This document shows positions 1-8,610 of a DNA stretch of 64,000 nt, piece after piece. The DNA lies in assembly GCA_017469545.1 (NCBI GenBank), contig JAFUGE010000012.1:1-64000 (forward strand). The letters run 5' to 3'. Position numbers and translations under genes: made by a program. This stretch comes from Clostridia bacterium (GTDB taxonomy: Bacteria > Bacillota > Clostridia > TANB77 > UBA1234). The stretch's first letter is position 1; each line of letters begins with the position of its first letter. Under the pieces are notes generated by a model. It was not told the DNA's origin. It did not search any database and saw only the letters and a list, made by a program, of their open reading frames with translations.

Positions 1-328
1 CGTCATTTGTCGCGTGAAGCGAAATGTTGATTTGTCTTAAATTTTTTGTGATAGATAAATGCTTTTCGAGAAGTGTGCCATTTGTTGTTAGGTTGACGTA
101 GAAACCATTTTCATAGGCGTACTCGATAAATTTGTCGACTTCGGGATGCATCAATGGTTCGCCTTTGACGTGTAAATAGATATATTTTGTGTATGGTTTT
201 ATTTTCTGCAAAATCGTATCGAACTCTTCGAAAGTCATGAATTTGTTTTCTCTGTGGTGTGGCAGGCAAAACTCACATTTTAAATTACATACATTTGTTA
301 TTTCAATATAAACTCTCTTAAATCTCAT
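1..328 (-). CDS. Radical SAM protein, N-terminal part (runs off the window)
   Basis: The reverse strand from 328 opens with ATG behind a TAGGAG ribosome binding site and stays open to the window edge, giving about 109 residues. It begins MRFKRVYIEITNVCNLKCEFC, so the CxxxCxxC cluster that binds the 4Fe-4S of radical SAM enzymes lies at about residues 14-21. A later GEP segment (HVKGEPLMHPEV) is the usual SAM-binding GGEP-like motif. This is the layout of small radical SAM/SPASM-type proteins, but the C-terminal half that would define the substrate is missing. The fold is clear; the function is unknown. Confidence 0.85.
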   Translation of the reverse strand, partial: MRFKRVYIEITNVCNLKCEFCLPHHRENKFMTFEEFDTILQKIKPYTKYIYLHVKGEPLMHPEVDKFIEYAYENGFYVNLTTNGTLLEKHLSITKNLRQINISLHATND

Positions 329-360
329 AAATGTCTCCTAAAAAATTAATATACAAATAT

Positions 361-440
361 GTAGGGTGCGGCGTAGTACGCCGCCCGTAAATATTCGATA
401 AAGTTTGGTGTTGCGGGCAGCGTGATACGCTGCCCCTACA
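361..440. repeat. Family-1 hairpin repeat, two facing units
   Basis: Two copies of the recurring GGGC(A/G)GCGT...ACGC(T/C)GCCC hairpin face each other, so the pair starts GTAGGG and ends CCCCTACA. It lies between the divergent radical SAM gene and the valS T-box promoter. This is the first of 19 loci of this family in the window. Confidence 0.85.
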
Positions 441-461
441 GTGAATTATATCACAAAATGG

Positions 462-491
462 TTGACAAATAAATACAATTTGTTGTATAAT
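462..491 (+). promoter_or_regulatory. Sigma-A promoter of the valS T-box transcript
   Basis: Perfect TTGACA at 462-467 and TATAAT at 486-491, with an 18-nt spacer. Transcription would start near 498, just before the T-box leader. Confidence 0.85.
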
Positions 492-497
492 ACTCCC

Positions 498-752
498 ATA
501 TTGAAAAAACTTGGAACAAGAGGAGTACGTTTTATCGGTTATGAGAGAGGAAAAGTCGGCGGCTGAAAGCTTTTCTTAATTTAGATGGAATGGAAGGTAG
601 CTTGGGAGTTGCAATGCTGAAATTTGGTAGTAGGTGTTGCCGTATACATGCGTTAAATGTTTGAGGTAATAGTGCAATAGCATTATTATGAATTAAGGTG
701 GTACAGCGTGTAAACGCCCTTATGGATAGGGCGTTTACACGCTTTGTTTTTT
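498..752 (+). promoter_or_regulatory. T-box riboswitch (probably tRNA-Val responsive)
   Basis: The leader contains a GAGAGAGGAAAAG/CTTTTC stem I region, and at 695-708 the T-box sequence AAGGTGGTACAGCG, which overlaps the 5' arm of a strong terminator. In this class, uncharged tRNA pairs with the T-box and stabilises an antiterminator. The next large gene is valS, so valine tRNA is the expected ligand. A GTA triplet after GTTGCC (about 650) is a possible specifier codon, but I could not fold the specifier loop reliably. The leader ends far upstream of valS: a repeat and a small ORF lie between. Confidence 0.9.
706..752 (+). terminator. T-box attenuator terminator
   Basis: A perfect 15-bp stem (706-720 with 728-742), a 7-nt loop and a T-rich tail (TTTGTTTTTT). 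Its 5' arm overlaps the 3' end of the T-box motif, as expected for mutually exclusive terminator and antiterminator. Confidence 0.92.
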
Positions 753-753
753 C

Positions 754-826
754 GGGCAGCGTGCTACGCTGCCCCTACAGTGTCATTGCAATTTACCTGT
801 AGGGGTGGCGTAGTACGCCACCCGTA
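754..826. repeat. Family-1 hairpin repeat, two facing units
   Basis: Starts GGGCAGCGTGCTACGCTGCCC with its CCCCTACA flank, then TGTAGGGGTGGCGT/ACGCCACCC. The second stem carries a T/A pair where the first has a C/G pair, so the change is compensated. It lies immediately after the T-box terminator. Confidence 0.85.
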
Positions 827-858
827 AAGAGATTTGTTATAAAGAATAGGTGATAATT

Positions 859-1041
859 ATGTGGTTAAGTATAATTGGCGCGGCGATTGCGCTCGTGGGA
901 CTCGTCTTAGTGTTTGATGCAAGGCGTATCATTAAGAAGAATTTTCCGTCGGGAGACGAGAATGCACTTGTTTTGGGTGCAAAAATTTTAGGGGCACTCG
1001 TCGCCATAGCTGGCGGATTGATGTGTGTAGTTTTTTTGTGA
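859..1041 (+). CDS. Small two-helix membrane protein of unknown function
   Basis: About 60 residues beginning MWLSIIGAAIALVG. I chose the ATG at 859 because AGGTG at 848-852 sits 6 nt upstream; a GTG at 850 in the same frame would overlap that site. Two hydrophobic segments (residues about 2-19 and 39-58) flank a basic and polar middle (FDARRIIKKNFPSGDEN). Small proteins of this shape are common in Clostridia, but I know of no assigned role. It is the first ORF after the valS T-box, so it may be part of the valine-regulated transcript. Its stop lies inside a palindromic repeat. Confidence 0.6.
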   Translation: MWLSIIGAAIALVGLVLVFDARRIIKKNFPSGDENALVLGAKILGALVAIAGGLMCVVFL

Positions 1042-1109
1042 CAGGGTGAAAAGGCGCAGCCACGGCTGGGCGCCCGAAGGGTGCACAACGGACAGCCTGC
1101 CACAAAAAA
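1031..1109. repeat. Family-3 palindromic element (AGCCACGGCTGG core)
   Basis: Outer arms TTTTTTGTGACAGG and CCTGCCACAAAAAA enclose the core GCGCAGCCACGGCTGGGCGC. The same core with different but still paired outer arms recurs at 19461-19524 and 22334-22404. This copy overlaps the stop codon of the small membrane ORF. Confidence 0.75.
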
Positions 1110-1149
1110 CGGATGTGGGGAGTTAACATTCAATAGGAGGAGATAAAAA

Positions 1150-3774
1150 ATGAATCTATTAGCAAAAAATTATGAACCAAAAGATTTTGAAGATAGAATT
1201 TATCAAAATTGGATGGAGAAGAGGTATTTTGAGGCAAATCCTCATAGTGAAAAGAAAGCGTTTAGTATTGTGATGCCACCGCCAAATATTACCGGTGTTT
1301 TGCATATGGGACATGGCATGGATAATACGCTTCAAGATATTATTGTTAGATATAAGAGAATGCAAGGCTTTGAAACGCTTTGGGTTCCTGGCATTGACCA
1401 TGCAAGTATTGCGACGGAAGCAAAGATTGTTGAGCAAATGAGGAAAGAGGGCCTTACGAAAGAGGATTTGGGAAGGGAGAAATTCCTAGAGAGAGCTTGG
1501 GCTTGGAAAGAAAAATATGGTGGCACGATTTTGAATCAATTAAAGAAGATGGGCGTTTCTTGCGATTGGAGTAGAGTGAGCTTTACGATGGACGAAAATT
1601 TGACGCGTGCGGTTAAGAAAGTTTTTGTGGATTTGTACAACAAGGGCTTGATTTATAAGGGCGAGAGGATGGTTAATTGGTGCCCTAACTGTAATACTTC
1701 GATTTCGGATGCCGAGGTTGAGTATGAGGAAGAGCCATCGCATTTGTGGCATATTCGCTATTCGGCTCCTGACGGAAGTTACAGCATTGTGGTTGCTACT
1801 ACGCGTCCTGAGACAATGCTTGGAGATACAGCAATTGCAGTACATCCAGACGACGAGAGATATAAAGATATTGTGGGGAAGACGGTTGTCCTTCCACTTA
1901 TGAATAAGGAAATTCCGATTGTTGCTGACGAGTATGTAGAAAAAGAGTTTGGTACAGGTGCGGTTAAGATTACGCCTGCGCATGACCCAAATGACTTTGA
2001 AGTAGGCTTAAGACACAATCTCGAAGTAATTAAAGTATTTGACGAGCAAGGCAAGATGTATGATTTGGTGCCTAAGTATCAAGGAATGGATAGGCTTGAC
2101 GCTAGAAAATATATTATTGAGGATTTGGAAAAAGAGGGCGTCTTAGTAAAGACAGAGAATTATTCTCACAATGTTGGCAAGTGCTATCGCTGCCACAAGA
2201 CAATCGAGCCATATGTTTCAAAGCAATGGTTTGTAAAGATGGAACCGCTTGCTAAACCTGCCAATGAAGCAGTAAGAAGAGGCGACACGAAATTTGTTCC
2301 GGAGAGATTTGATAAGACTTATTTCTCTTGGATGGATAATGTAAAAGACTGGTGCATTTCAAGACAGCTTTGGTGGGGCCATAGAATTCCTGCGTTTTAC
2401 TGTGACGATTGTGGAGAAGTAATCGTAAGCGCCGAAGAGCAAACAGTTTGTCCAAAGTGTGGAGGCAAATTAAGACAAGACGAGGATACGTTAGATACTT
2501 GGTTTAGCTCTGCTTTGTGGCCATTTGCTACGCTTGGCTGGCCAAATGAAACAGACGAACTTAAGAAGTTTTTCCCAACGGATGTATTGGTAACAGGCTA
2601 TGATATTATTTTCTTCTGGGTTGCAAGAATGATATTCTCTAGCGTAGAGAACATGGGCGAAGTGCCATTTAAAGATGTTTTGATTCACGGTTTGGTAAGA
2701 GATGCGCAAGGAAGAAAGATGTCAAAGTCTTTAGGAAATGGTGTTGACCCACTAGAAGTCATTGATAAGTATGGCGCTGACTCATTTAGATTTGCTTTGG
2801 TACACGGAACGTCAGCCGGCAATGATATGCGTTATTCGGACGAGAAGATTGAGGCCGGAAGAAACTTTGCAAATAAGCTTTGGAATGCTTCTCGATTTGT
2901 GCTTATGAATTTAGGAGAAGAGAAGTTTGACAATACAGTTGAAACACATTTTACCATTGAAGACAAGTGGATTATTTCGAAAGCGAATAAAGCGATTAAA
3001 GAAGTAACAGAAGCAATGGATAGATATGATTTTGGTATTGCACTTCAAAAAATTATGGAATTTACGAGAGACGAATTTTGTGACTGGTATATCGAGATGG
3101 TAAAACCGAGATTATATGATATGACTTGCGAAACGAGAACGACAGCGCTTGTTGTATTGAATGGTATTTTGACGGTTGCCCTTAGATTATTACATCCATT
3201 TATGCCGTTTATTACAGAAGAAATTTATACGAAATTGATTACAGAATCTGAGAGCATTATGATTGCAGAGTGGCCAAAAGAAAATCCGGAGGCTAATTTC
3301 GAGCTAGAGGAGAGCGAGATTGAGACTGTCAAAGAAATTATTAAGGGCATTCGAAATATGAGAGCTAATATGAATGTGGCTCCATCGAAGAAAGTAAGTA
3401 TGATTTTTGTGACGGAAAAGGAAGATGTCATTGAGGCTGGCAGAGGCTTTATTGAAAAATTAGCAGGGGCAGAGAGCATTACAATTCAAAAGGATAAAGT
3501 AGGAATTCCAGAAAATGCAGTGTCACTTGCTGTACCTGGCATTGAGATTTACATTCCGTTTAATGAATTAGTAGATATCGCTGCTGAAATGGAAAGACTT
3601 GAGAAAGAGAAATTGACGTACGAAAATGAGATTAAGAGAGTAGAAAAAATGTTAGCAAATGAGGGCTTTATTTCGAAAGCACCACAAGCTAAGATTGACG
3701 AAGAGAAAGCAAAGAAAGAGAAGTATACAGAACTTCTTGCAAAGACGGAAGAGAGATTAGCGTCTTTGAAATAG
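1150..3774 (+). CDS. valS: Valyl-tRNA synthetase
   Basis: Attaches valine to tRNA-Val in the cytosol; class I synthetase. At 874 residues it is the normal bacterial length. The HIGH motif appears as HMGH (about 52-55) after PPPNITGVL, and KMSKS is at about 523-527. Cys-pair knuckles (CPNC, CYRC, CDDC/CPKC) fit the zinc sites of this family, and the C-terminus ends in a lysine- and glutamate-rich coiled coil (tRNA arm). The ATG follows AGGAGGAGATAAAA. Regulation is likely by the T-box at 498-752, about 400 nt upstream. Confidence 0.97.
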   Translation: MNLLAKNYEPKDFEDRIYQNWMEKRYFEANPHSEKKAFSIVMPPPNITGVLHMGHGMDNTLQDIIVRYKRMQGFETLWVPGIDHASIATEAKIVEQMRKEGLTKEDLGREKFLERAWAWKEKYGGTILNQLKKMGVSCDWSRVSFTMDENLTRAVKKVFVDLYNKGLIYKGERMVNWCPNCNTSISDAEVEYEEEPSHLWHIRYSAPDGSYSIVVATTRPETMLGDTAIAVHPDDERYKDIVGKTVVLPLMNKEIPIVADEYVEKEFGTGAVKITPAHDPNDFEVGLRHNLEVIKVFDEQGKMYDLVPKYQGMDRLDARKYIIEDLEKEGVLVKTENYSHNVGKCYRCHKTIEPYVSKQWFVKMEPLAKPANEAVRRGDTKFVPERFDKTYFSWMDNVKDWCISRQLWWGHRIPAFYCDDCGEVIVSAEEQTVCPKCGGKLRQDEDTLDTWFSSALWPFATLGWPNETDELKKFFPTDVLVTGYDIIFFWVARMIFSSVENMGEVPFKDVLIHGLVRDAQGRKMSKSLGNGVDPLEVIDKYGADSFRFALVHGTSAGNDMRYSDEKIEAGRNFANKLWNASRFVLMNLGEEKFDNTVETHFTIEDKWIISKANKAIKEVTEAMDRYDFGIALQKIMEFTRDEFCDWYIEMVKPRLYDMTCETRTTALVVLNGILTVALRLLHPFMPFITEEIYTKLITESESIMIAEWPKENPEANFELEESEIETVKEIIKGIRNMRANMNVAPSKKVSMIFVTEKEDVIEAGRGFIEKLAGAESITIQKDKVGIPENAVSLAVPGIEIYIPFNELVDIAAEMERLEKEKLTYENEIKRVEKMLANEGFISKAPQAKIDEEKAKKEKYTELLAKTEERLASLK

Positions 3775-3783
3775 CCTGAAACA

Positions 3784-3835
3784 TCCACAGGGGACGGAGG
3801 AATTTGGATATCCAAATTCCTCCGTCCCCTCTGGA
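3784..3835. repeat. Family-2 palindrome (GGGGACGGAGGAA), variant copy
   Basis: Near-perfect inverted repeat with arms GGGGACGGAGGAATTTGGA and its complement, between the convergent valS and SPFH genes. It is related to the 60-bp copies at 50447, 51743 and 60347, but the inner arm reads AATTTGGA instead of AAAATGGAT. It could also serve as a two-way terminator. Confidence 0.8.
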
Positions 3836-3839
3836 TGAA

Positions 3840-4769
3840 TTAGTCTTTTGTGATTTCTTTTAAGCTTCCTAGGGCACCTAGTGCTTTTGTTGCATCGAAT
3901 GGAATGAATACCTTGTTTGCACTGCCGTCTGCAACTTTTTCTAGTGCTTCTAGTGTCTTGATTGCTACTAATTTATCGTCTGGATTTGAATTCTTAATTG
4001 CTCCATAAACTGACTCGATTTCTTTTGCTTTTGCTGCTGCAATTCTTTCGATAGCTTCAGCTTCACCAGTTGCTTCCAAAATTTTCGCTTGTTGAATACC
4101 TTCTGCTCTTCTGATATTTGTTTCTTTTTCAGCTTCTGCTTCAAGAATTCTAGCTTCTTTTTGACCTTCAGCGATACGAATGGCTGATTCTTTTTCACCT
4201 TCTGCTAGAAGGATAGAAGAACGTTTTGTTCTTTCTGCGTTCATTTGTTTTTCCATGGCATCACGAATATCCTTTGGAGGATTGATGTCTTTGATTTCTA
4301 CACGGTTGATCTTACAACCCCATTTGTCTGTAGCTACATCTAGGATTTCACGAAGTTGTGCGTTGATAGTTTCTCTTGAACTAAAGATACTATCCAAATC
4401 CATTTTACCAACGATATCACGGATTGTTGTGATGGCTAAGTATCTAATACCAGCTCTTAAATCTTCAATTTCATAAACAGCTTTTTGTGCGTCTGTAATT
4501 TGATAGAACACAACGTTATCAAGAGTAATGGTAACGTTATCTCTTGTGATAACGCCTTGTGGTGGAACGTCCATCGTGTTTTCTTTTAAGCTAACAGTAG
4601 CTCTTACACGGTCAACGAATGGAATAATGATGTTAACACCGGCTGTAGCTGTCTTGTAATACTTACCTAATCTTTCAATAATCAAAACATTTGCTTGATT
4701 AACAACTTTAATTGAAGCAAAAGCGATAATTGCAACAATTACTAAAAGAATAATTAAAAATGGTATCAT
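3840..4769 (-). CDS. SPFH/Band 7 membrane protein (paraslipin/QmcA type)
   Basis: At 309 residues, it has an N-terminal membrane helix (about 2-22) followed by an SPFH domain (VVNQANVLIIERLGKYYKT...GVNIIIPFVD), then an alanine/glutamate-rich coiled coil (about 180-260; AEGEKESAIRIAEGQKEA). Proteins of this family form large membrane-associated rings or microdomains and often pair with NfeD proteins. Here nfeD lies directly upstream on the same strand, 12 nt away, which supports a functional SPFH-NfeD pair. Start ATG follows AAGGAGG. Confidence 0.93.
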   Translation of the reverse strand: MIPFLIILLVIVAIIAFASIKVVNQANVLIIERLGKYYKTATAGVNIIIPFVDRVRATVSLKENTMDVPPQGVITRDNVTITLDNVVFYQITDAQKAVYEIEDLRAGIRYLAITTIRDIVGKMDLDSIFSSRETINAQLREILDVATDKWGCKINRVEIKDINPPKDIRDAMEKQMNAERTKRSSILLAEGEKESAIRIAEGQKEARILEAEAEKETNIRRAEGIQQAKILEATGEAEAIERIAAAKAKEIESVYGAIKNSNPDDKLVAIKTLEALEKVADGSANKVFIPFDATKALGALGSLKEITKD

Positions 4770-4781
4770 AGTAGAACCTCC

Positions 4782-5210
4782 TTAAATTTTTTTCACAATG
4801 GTTTTCACACCGTCAATGCTCAATATTTCAACAGATGCGCCTTCTGCGATAGGCTCTCCGTCTTCTGATTTGGCAGACCATATATCACCATCGATTTTTA
4901 TTTGTCCTTGTCCTTTTACATTATCAATTGCTTGAGAAACCAATGCTTTCTTTCCAAGAATGGTATAAACATTTGTTGGAACGTCTTTTGGCTTCACCTT
5001 TTCTGTAAGTTTTCTTGTTGAAAGAACTAAAATGATAGAGACCACAGCAAATACTACAACTTGTGTGATTGTGTTAGCCCCTGGAATAAAGCTTGTGCCT
5101 AAAGCTGCGACAGCCCCAACACCAAACCAGAAAACAAGGAAACCTTCTGTGGCAATTTCTAAAATGAAAAAGAAACCTGCTATTATTAGCCATATTGTCC
5201 ATGCTTCCAT
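4782..5210 (-). CDS. NfeD-like membrane protein
   Basis: 142 residues starting MEAWTIWLIIAGFFFILE. I chose the ATG at 5210 because AAAGGAG lies 8 nt upstream; an in-frame upstream extension lacks a site. Three or four hydrophobic segments fill residues 1-70, followed by a small beta-rich OB-fold domain (GKKALVSQAIDNVKGQGQIKIDGDIWSA), the usual short NfeD layout without the serine protease part. It lies between two SPFH-type genes in one leftward unit and probably partners the downstream paraslipin. Confidence 0.9.
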   Translation of the reverse strand: MEAWTIWLIIAGFFFILEIATEGFLVFWFGVGAVAALGTSFIPGANTITQVVVFAVVSIILVLSTRKLTEKVKPKDVPTNVYTILGKKALVSQAIDNVKGQGQIKIDGDIWSAKSEDGEPIAEGASVEILSIDGVKTIVKKI

Positions 5211-5292
5211 AAGATAAACTCCTTTCTTCAAATATAAACTCACATGTCAATTATACACTAAAATCGGCAAAAAATAAAGATATTTTGACAAA

Positions 5293-5853
5293 TTATTTGT
5301 ATTTTATCGATTTAATGCCTTCACTGATGTGAGGAGCGAAAATATTTTTTCTCTGTGCCACAGATACTTGAGATGGCCTTTGTAAATCAAAGGAAAGTAG
5401 CTCGATATCGAAAGAGTCAAGATTTACCGCAAGTCTTCTTTTAATCTCGGCAATTAGCTCATTTGGCCTTTCCATGTCAATCCTTTCAAAATTTCCAACA
5501 CTTGTATGGACACATGATTGAATAATGTCATTTACGCTTCGCCTGTTTGATTTTAGATTTTCAAGCACATTATTGATATTGGCTGCTTTATAAGTGACAG
5601 AATAATTCAAATTGTATAGTAGGCCATCGTGCGTTTCGGATATTTGTGTATAGGATTGTGTGTGTGGAAGCGTGGAGATTAGCGTTGTGACTTTGTCCGT
5701 CGCTGGATTAAATATGTACAATCCATGCTTCACGGTTTTACGATAATGATCTCGTCTGTCGATTATGATTGCCGTGTTTGTCGGCACGGACCTGATAAAA
5801 TTTGTGATAATAATAAAAAGAATAAATAGAAAAAATATAATAAGTCCTTCCAT
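5293..5853 (-). CDS. Short divergent SPFH-like membrane protein
   Basis: 186 residues starting MEGLIIFFLFILFIIITNFI, chosen because AAGGGGG precedes this ATG. One N-terminal membrane helix is followed by an SPFH-like region (VPTNTAIIIDRRDHYRKTVKHGLYIFNPATDK). It resembles the N-terminal two thirds of the paraslipin two genes downstream but lacks the coiled coil, so it may not assemble in the same way. It is the first gene of the SPFH-NfeD-SPFH unit; the gap to nfeD is 82 nt. The family call is moderate; the role is unknown. Confidence 0.65.
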   Translation of the reverse strand: MEGLIIFFLFILFIIITNFIRSVPTNTAIIIDRRDHYRKTVKHGLYIFNPATDKVTTLISTLPHTQSYTQISETHDGLLYNLNYSVTYKAANINNVLENLKSNRRSVNDIIQSCVHTSVGNFERIDMERPNELIAEIKRRLAVNLDSFDIELLSFDLQRPSQVSVAQRKNIFAPHISEGIKSIKYK

Positions 5854-5986
5854 CTTTTGTACCCCCTTAGATTTATTATAACATAATCCATCCAAAAACA
5901 ACACACTTGGAAATAATTTGTGTTGCATTTTTCGACTTTTTTTTGTATGATTATTATTGTAATACTTTTGCGAAGGAGAAAACATT

Positions 5987-7600
5987 ATGAAAAAAGTTTT
6001 AATAGCGATTATTTTTCTTGCAGTTGCGGCGTTTGTATGTAGTATCGCCCCTAATTATTTTATTGGAGATACATACACAAAGGACGAAGTAAGGGTGATT
6101 GTTAACAATATGGAAATAACACATAATGATAGAAAAATGCCCCAAGTTGCTAAAATTGTGGATGGAAAAGTAATGCTGTCACAAGATACAGTAGATATTT
6201 TATTTGACAAATGGCTTTATTATGACGAGAAGTATGATACATTGATTTCCACGACGGATACGAATGTGGCGAAGTTAAAATTGGGCGAGAATAAAATTCA
6301 AATAGGGGAAGAGGATTTTGAAATAGAGGTTCCTGCTCAAGAAATAGATGGCGTGAAATATATTCCGATTGAAGATTTGCAGGATTTTTATGCTATCACG
6401 GTAGTCAACAATGAAAAGATAGTTATCACTACAGAAGATGCAGATTATGTGAGTGCAGTACTAGGCAAAAAACTTAGGATTCGCGCCTATAAAAAGAATT
6501 TTAGCAGAACGGTGGCTACTGCTAAAGTTGGGGAAAAAATTGAGGTATTTGATTATAAAGACCCGGAATGGGTTTTGGTAAGAACAAGTACAGGTGACCT
6601 GGGGTATGCGAGAATGAACGATATTTATGCAGAAGATATGGCAGGAAGCATGCCAAAGATAACATTGCCTACCCCTAAAGTGAATTTAATTTGGGAGTAT
6701 GCAGAAAACTATACGCCAAATAGATCGGGAGAGAGCAAGATTGATGTTATTGATGTAGTTGCTCCAACTTGGATTTATTTAAATGGCACGGAAGGTAACT
6801 TGAAAAATACGATTGATACAAGTTATATTACATGGGCACATAATAATCATTATCAAGTTTGGGCAACGTTTAAAAATGATAGTATGGGAATTGAAAATAC
6901 TTCGAAAGTTGTTACGGATATGAAGGTAAGAGAGAAGATAGTTAGTGGCCTAATTAATCTTTGCAAAACATACAACTTGGATGGAATCAACCTTGATTTT
7001 GAGAATATGAGAAAAGACGATAGCGAAGAATTTTCACAGTTTGTGAGAGAACTTTCTGCGATGCTTCGTCAAAATAATATCACGACTTCCGTTGATGTTA
7101 CTGTGCCAGATGGAAGTGATACATGGTCGTTATGTTACAATAGGTATGAGATTGCAGACGTGACGGATTATTTAGTAGTTATGACGTATGACCAGTATGG
7201 CTCTAGTAGCAGAGTGCCAGGCAGTACGGCGGAGCTAAGCTGGGTTGAAAGTAATATTAAAAAATTAGTAGAGCGCGATGGAATCAAAGCAGAAAAGATT
7301 GTACTAGGCATTCCTCTTTATTCAAGACTTTGGTGGGTTAGAAATGAGAAGCTTAGTACGAGTGCCATTTCTATGGATAGAGCGATTAGCTATTTAGAAA
7401 AAGGCGCCAAGTGGGACGACGAAGCTGGCCAATACTATGTGGAATATCAAGACGGAAACACGACTTATATGCTATGGGTAGAAGACGAAAATGCCATCAA
7501 TGAAAAATTAGGATTGATTGAAAAATATGATTTAGCCGGCGCCGCTTATTGGAGAATGGGTTACGAGACAGAAGATTTTTGGAAGAAGATTAAAGAATAA
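5987..7600 (+). CDS. Exported glycoside hydrolase family 18 protein
   Basis: 537 residues. An N-terminal hydrophobic segment (about 2-25) suggests export or membrane anchoring. Next comes a copper-amine-oxidase-like N-domain fold (about 35-155, ending VNNEKIVITTEDADYV), an SH3-like segment (about 160-215; KKLRIRAYKK...WVLVRTSTGDLGYARM) and a GH18 barrel (about 230-535). The catalytic signature DGINLDFE is at 332-339, with Glu339 as the proton donor. Related Firmicute proteins act on peptidoglycan or chitin-like sugars, including spore cortex. Substrate cannot be read from the sequence. Monocistronic, SD AAGGAG. Confidence 0.9.
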   Translation: MKKVLIAIIFLAVAAFVCSIAPNYFIGDTYTKDEVRVIVNNMEITHNDRKMPQVAKIVDGKVMLSQDTVDILFDKWLYYDEKYDTLISTTDTNVAKLKLGENKIQIGEEDFEIEVPAQEIDGVKYIPIEDLQDFYAITVVNNEKIVITTEDADYVSAVLGKKLRIRAYKKNFSRTVATAKVGEKIEVFDYKDPEWVLVRTSTGDLGYARMNDIYAEDMAGSMPKITLPTPKVNLIWEYAENYTPNRSGESKIDVIDVVAPTWIYLNGTEGNLKNTIDTSYITWAHNNHYQVWATFKNDSMGIENTSKVVTDMKVREKIVSGLINLCKTYNLDGINLDFENMRKDDSEEFSQFVRELSAMLRQNNITTSVDVTVPDGSDTWSLCYNRYEIADVTDYLVVMTYDQYGSSSRVPGSTAELSWVESNIKKLVERDGIKAEKIVLGIPLYSRLWWVRNEKLSTSAISMDRAISYLEKGAKWDDEAGQYYVEYQDGNTTYMLWVEDENAINEKLGLIEKYDLAGAAYWRMGYETEDFWKKIKE

Positions 7601-7655
7601 AGTCATATATTTATGAAGAAAGCATAAGATGTACAAGACCTTGGAGGTGACTTGT

Positions 7656-8534
7656 ATGTCTTATGCTTTAATTGAGTGTGAAAAAAAGAAATTTTTTCCG
7701 ATTACGGATGTGGAAGAAGTATTTGACGAAGTACATATCAAACTGCCTGAATTAAAAGAAAAGCAGTCACGAAGATATGGGAGAAAAATTAATAGAATTT
7801 TGAAAAAATATCAAGTAAGCAATGTCATTTTATCTGAAGCATTAGGGAAAAATGAAATCATTAGAAATACCATTTATATGCAGAATAATTATATTATTAC
7901 AGGGAATAAATTATATAAGGCACTTGCCAAAAGAATGATAAAAGATATCTGTAGTATTACGGAAGTTCCTATGGAAACAGTGTGCGTGGCGATATTTGCG
8001 CATGAATTTACGATTGAAAATTGGCACTTGGTAAAGCATGTTTCTAAAGAGGTTAGAGAAATCATGGTGATTAGCGAAAATAAGATGCGATTCGAAAAGC
8101 TATCGGACGACCTCATGGAAAAAGAGGGGATTGCGCTTACGACGTTTGATACATCCTATCAAAATCATTTGCGCTGCCATTTTGTAATTAATGTTGATTT
8201 TACGGAAGAAGAGCTAAAAAAGTTTGCTTTGCCAAAGGATGCTATTATTATTTCCGTGGAAGAAAACATTCGAGAATTAAGAAAAAATTTTAATGGCATC
8301 ATGATTAATGATGTGGAATTGTATTTGGATAGTGAGGTGCCTAACTTTCGAACACTTGCATTATGCGAGGCACGTTTTTTTGATTATCGAAGGAACTTTG
8401 AAGAGAACGATTACAGATTTGAAAAGTCTGGTAGTGGGATTAATGGGTATGTAGGAAACAATGGCTTCATTACGGCGGAAGATTTGAAACGTGTTGCAAA
8501 GACGTTCACAAAAAATTCAAAAAATACTACTTGA
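7656..8534 (+). CDS. Conserved-looking protein of unknown function
   Basis: 292 residues starting MSYALIECEKKKFFPITD. The start at 7656 has GGAGGTGA 5 nt upstream; a more distal ATG at 7629 has no site. No signal peptide or membrane helix. The protein is charged, with a repeated VILSEALG/EIMVISENKMRFEKLSDDLMEKEGI style of alternating strands and helices. I do not recognise the family. It follows the GH18 gene by 55 nt and may be co-transcribed; the greA promoter overlaps its stop codon. Confidence 0.75.
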   Translation: MSYALIECEKKKFFPITDVEEVFDEVHIKLPELKEKQSRRYGRKINRILKKYQVSNVILSEALGKNEIIRNTIYMQNNYIITGNKLYKALAKRMIKDICSITEVPMETVCVAIFAHEFTIENWHLVKHVSKEVREIMVISENKMRFEKLSDDLMEKEGIALTTFDTSYQNHLRCHFVINVDFTEEELKKFALPKDAIIISVEENIRELRKNFNGIMINDVELYLDSEVPNFRTLALCEARFFDYRRNFEENDYRFEKSGSGINGYVGNNGFITAEDLKRVAKTFTKNSKNTT

Positions 8535-8559
8535 CATTTGAAAGAATAACATTTATCAT
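8531..8559 (+). promoter_or_regulatory. Sigma-A promoter of greA
   Basis: TTGACA at 8531-8536, a 17-nt spacer and TATCAT at 8554-8559. The -35 box overlaps the TGA stop of the preceding gene. Confidence 0.7.
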
Positions 8560-8610
8560 TATGCATTGTGTAGTACATTACACATATGACGAAAAAGGAG
8601 ATTGATGGAT

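Noticed and set aside
1540-1983. Long antisense ORF inside valS, 147 codons
   Set aside because: It is a shadow of the valS frame: no ribosome binding site, basic low-complexity composition and no known motif.
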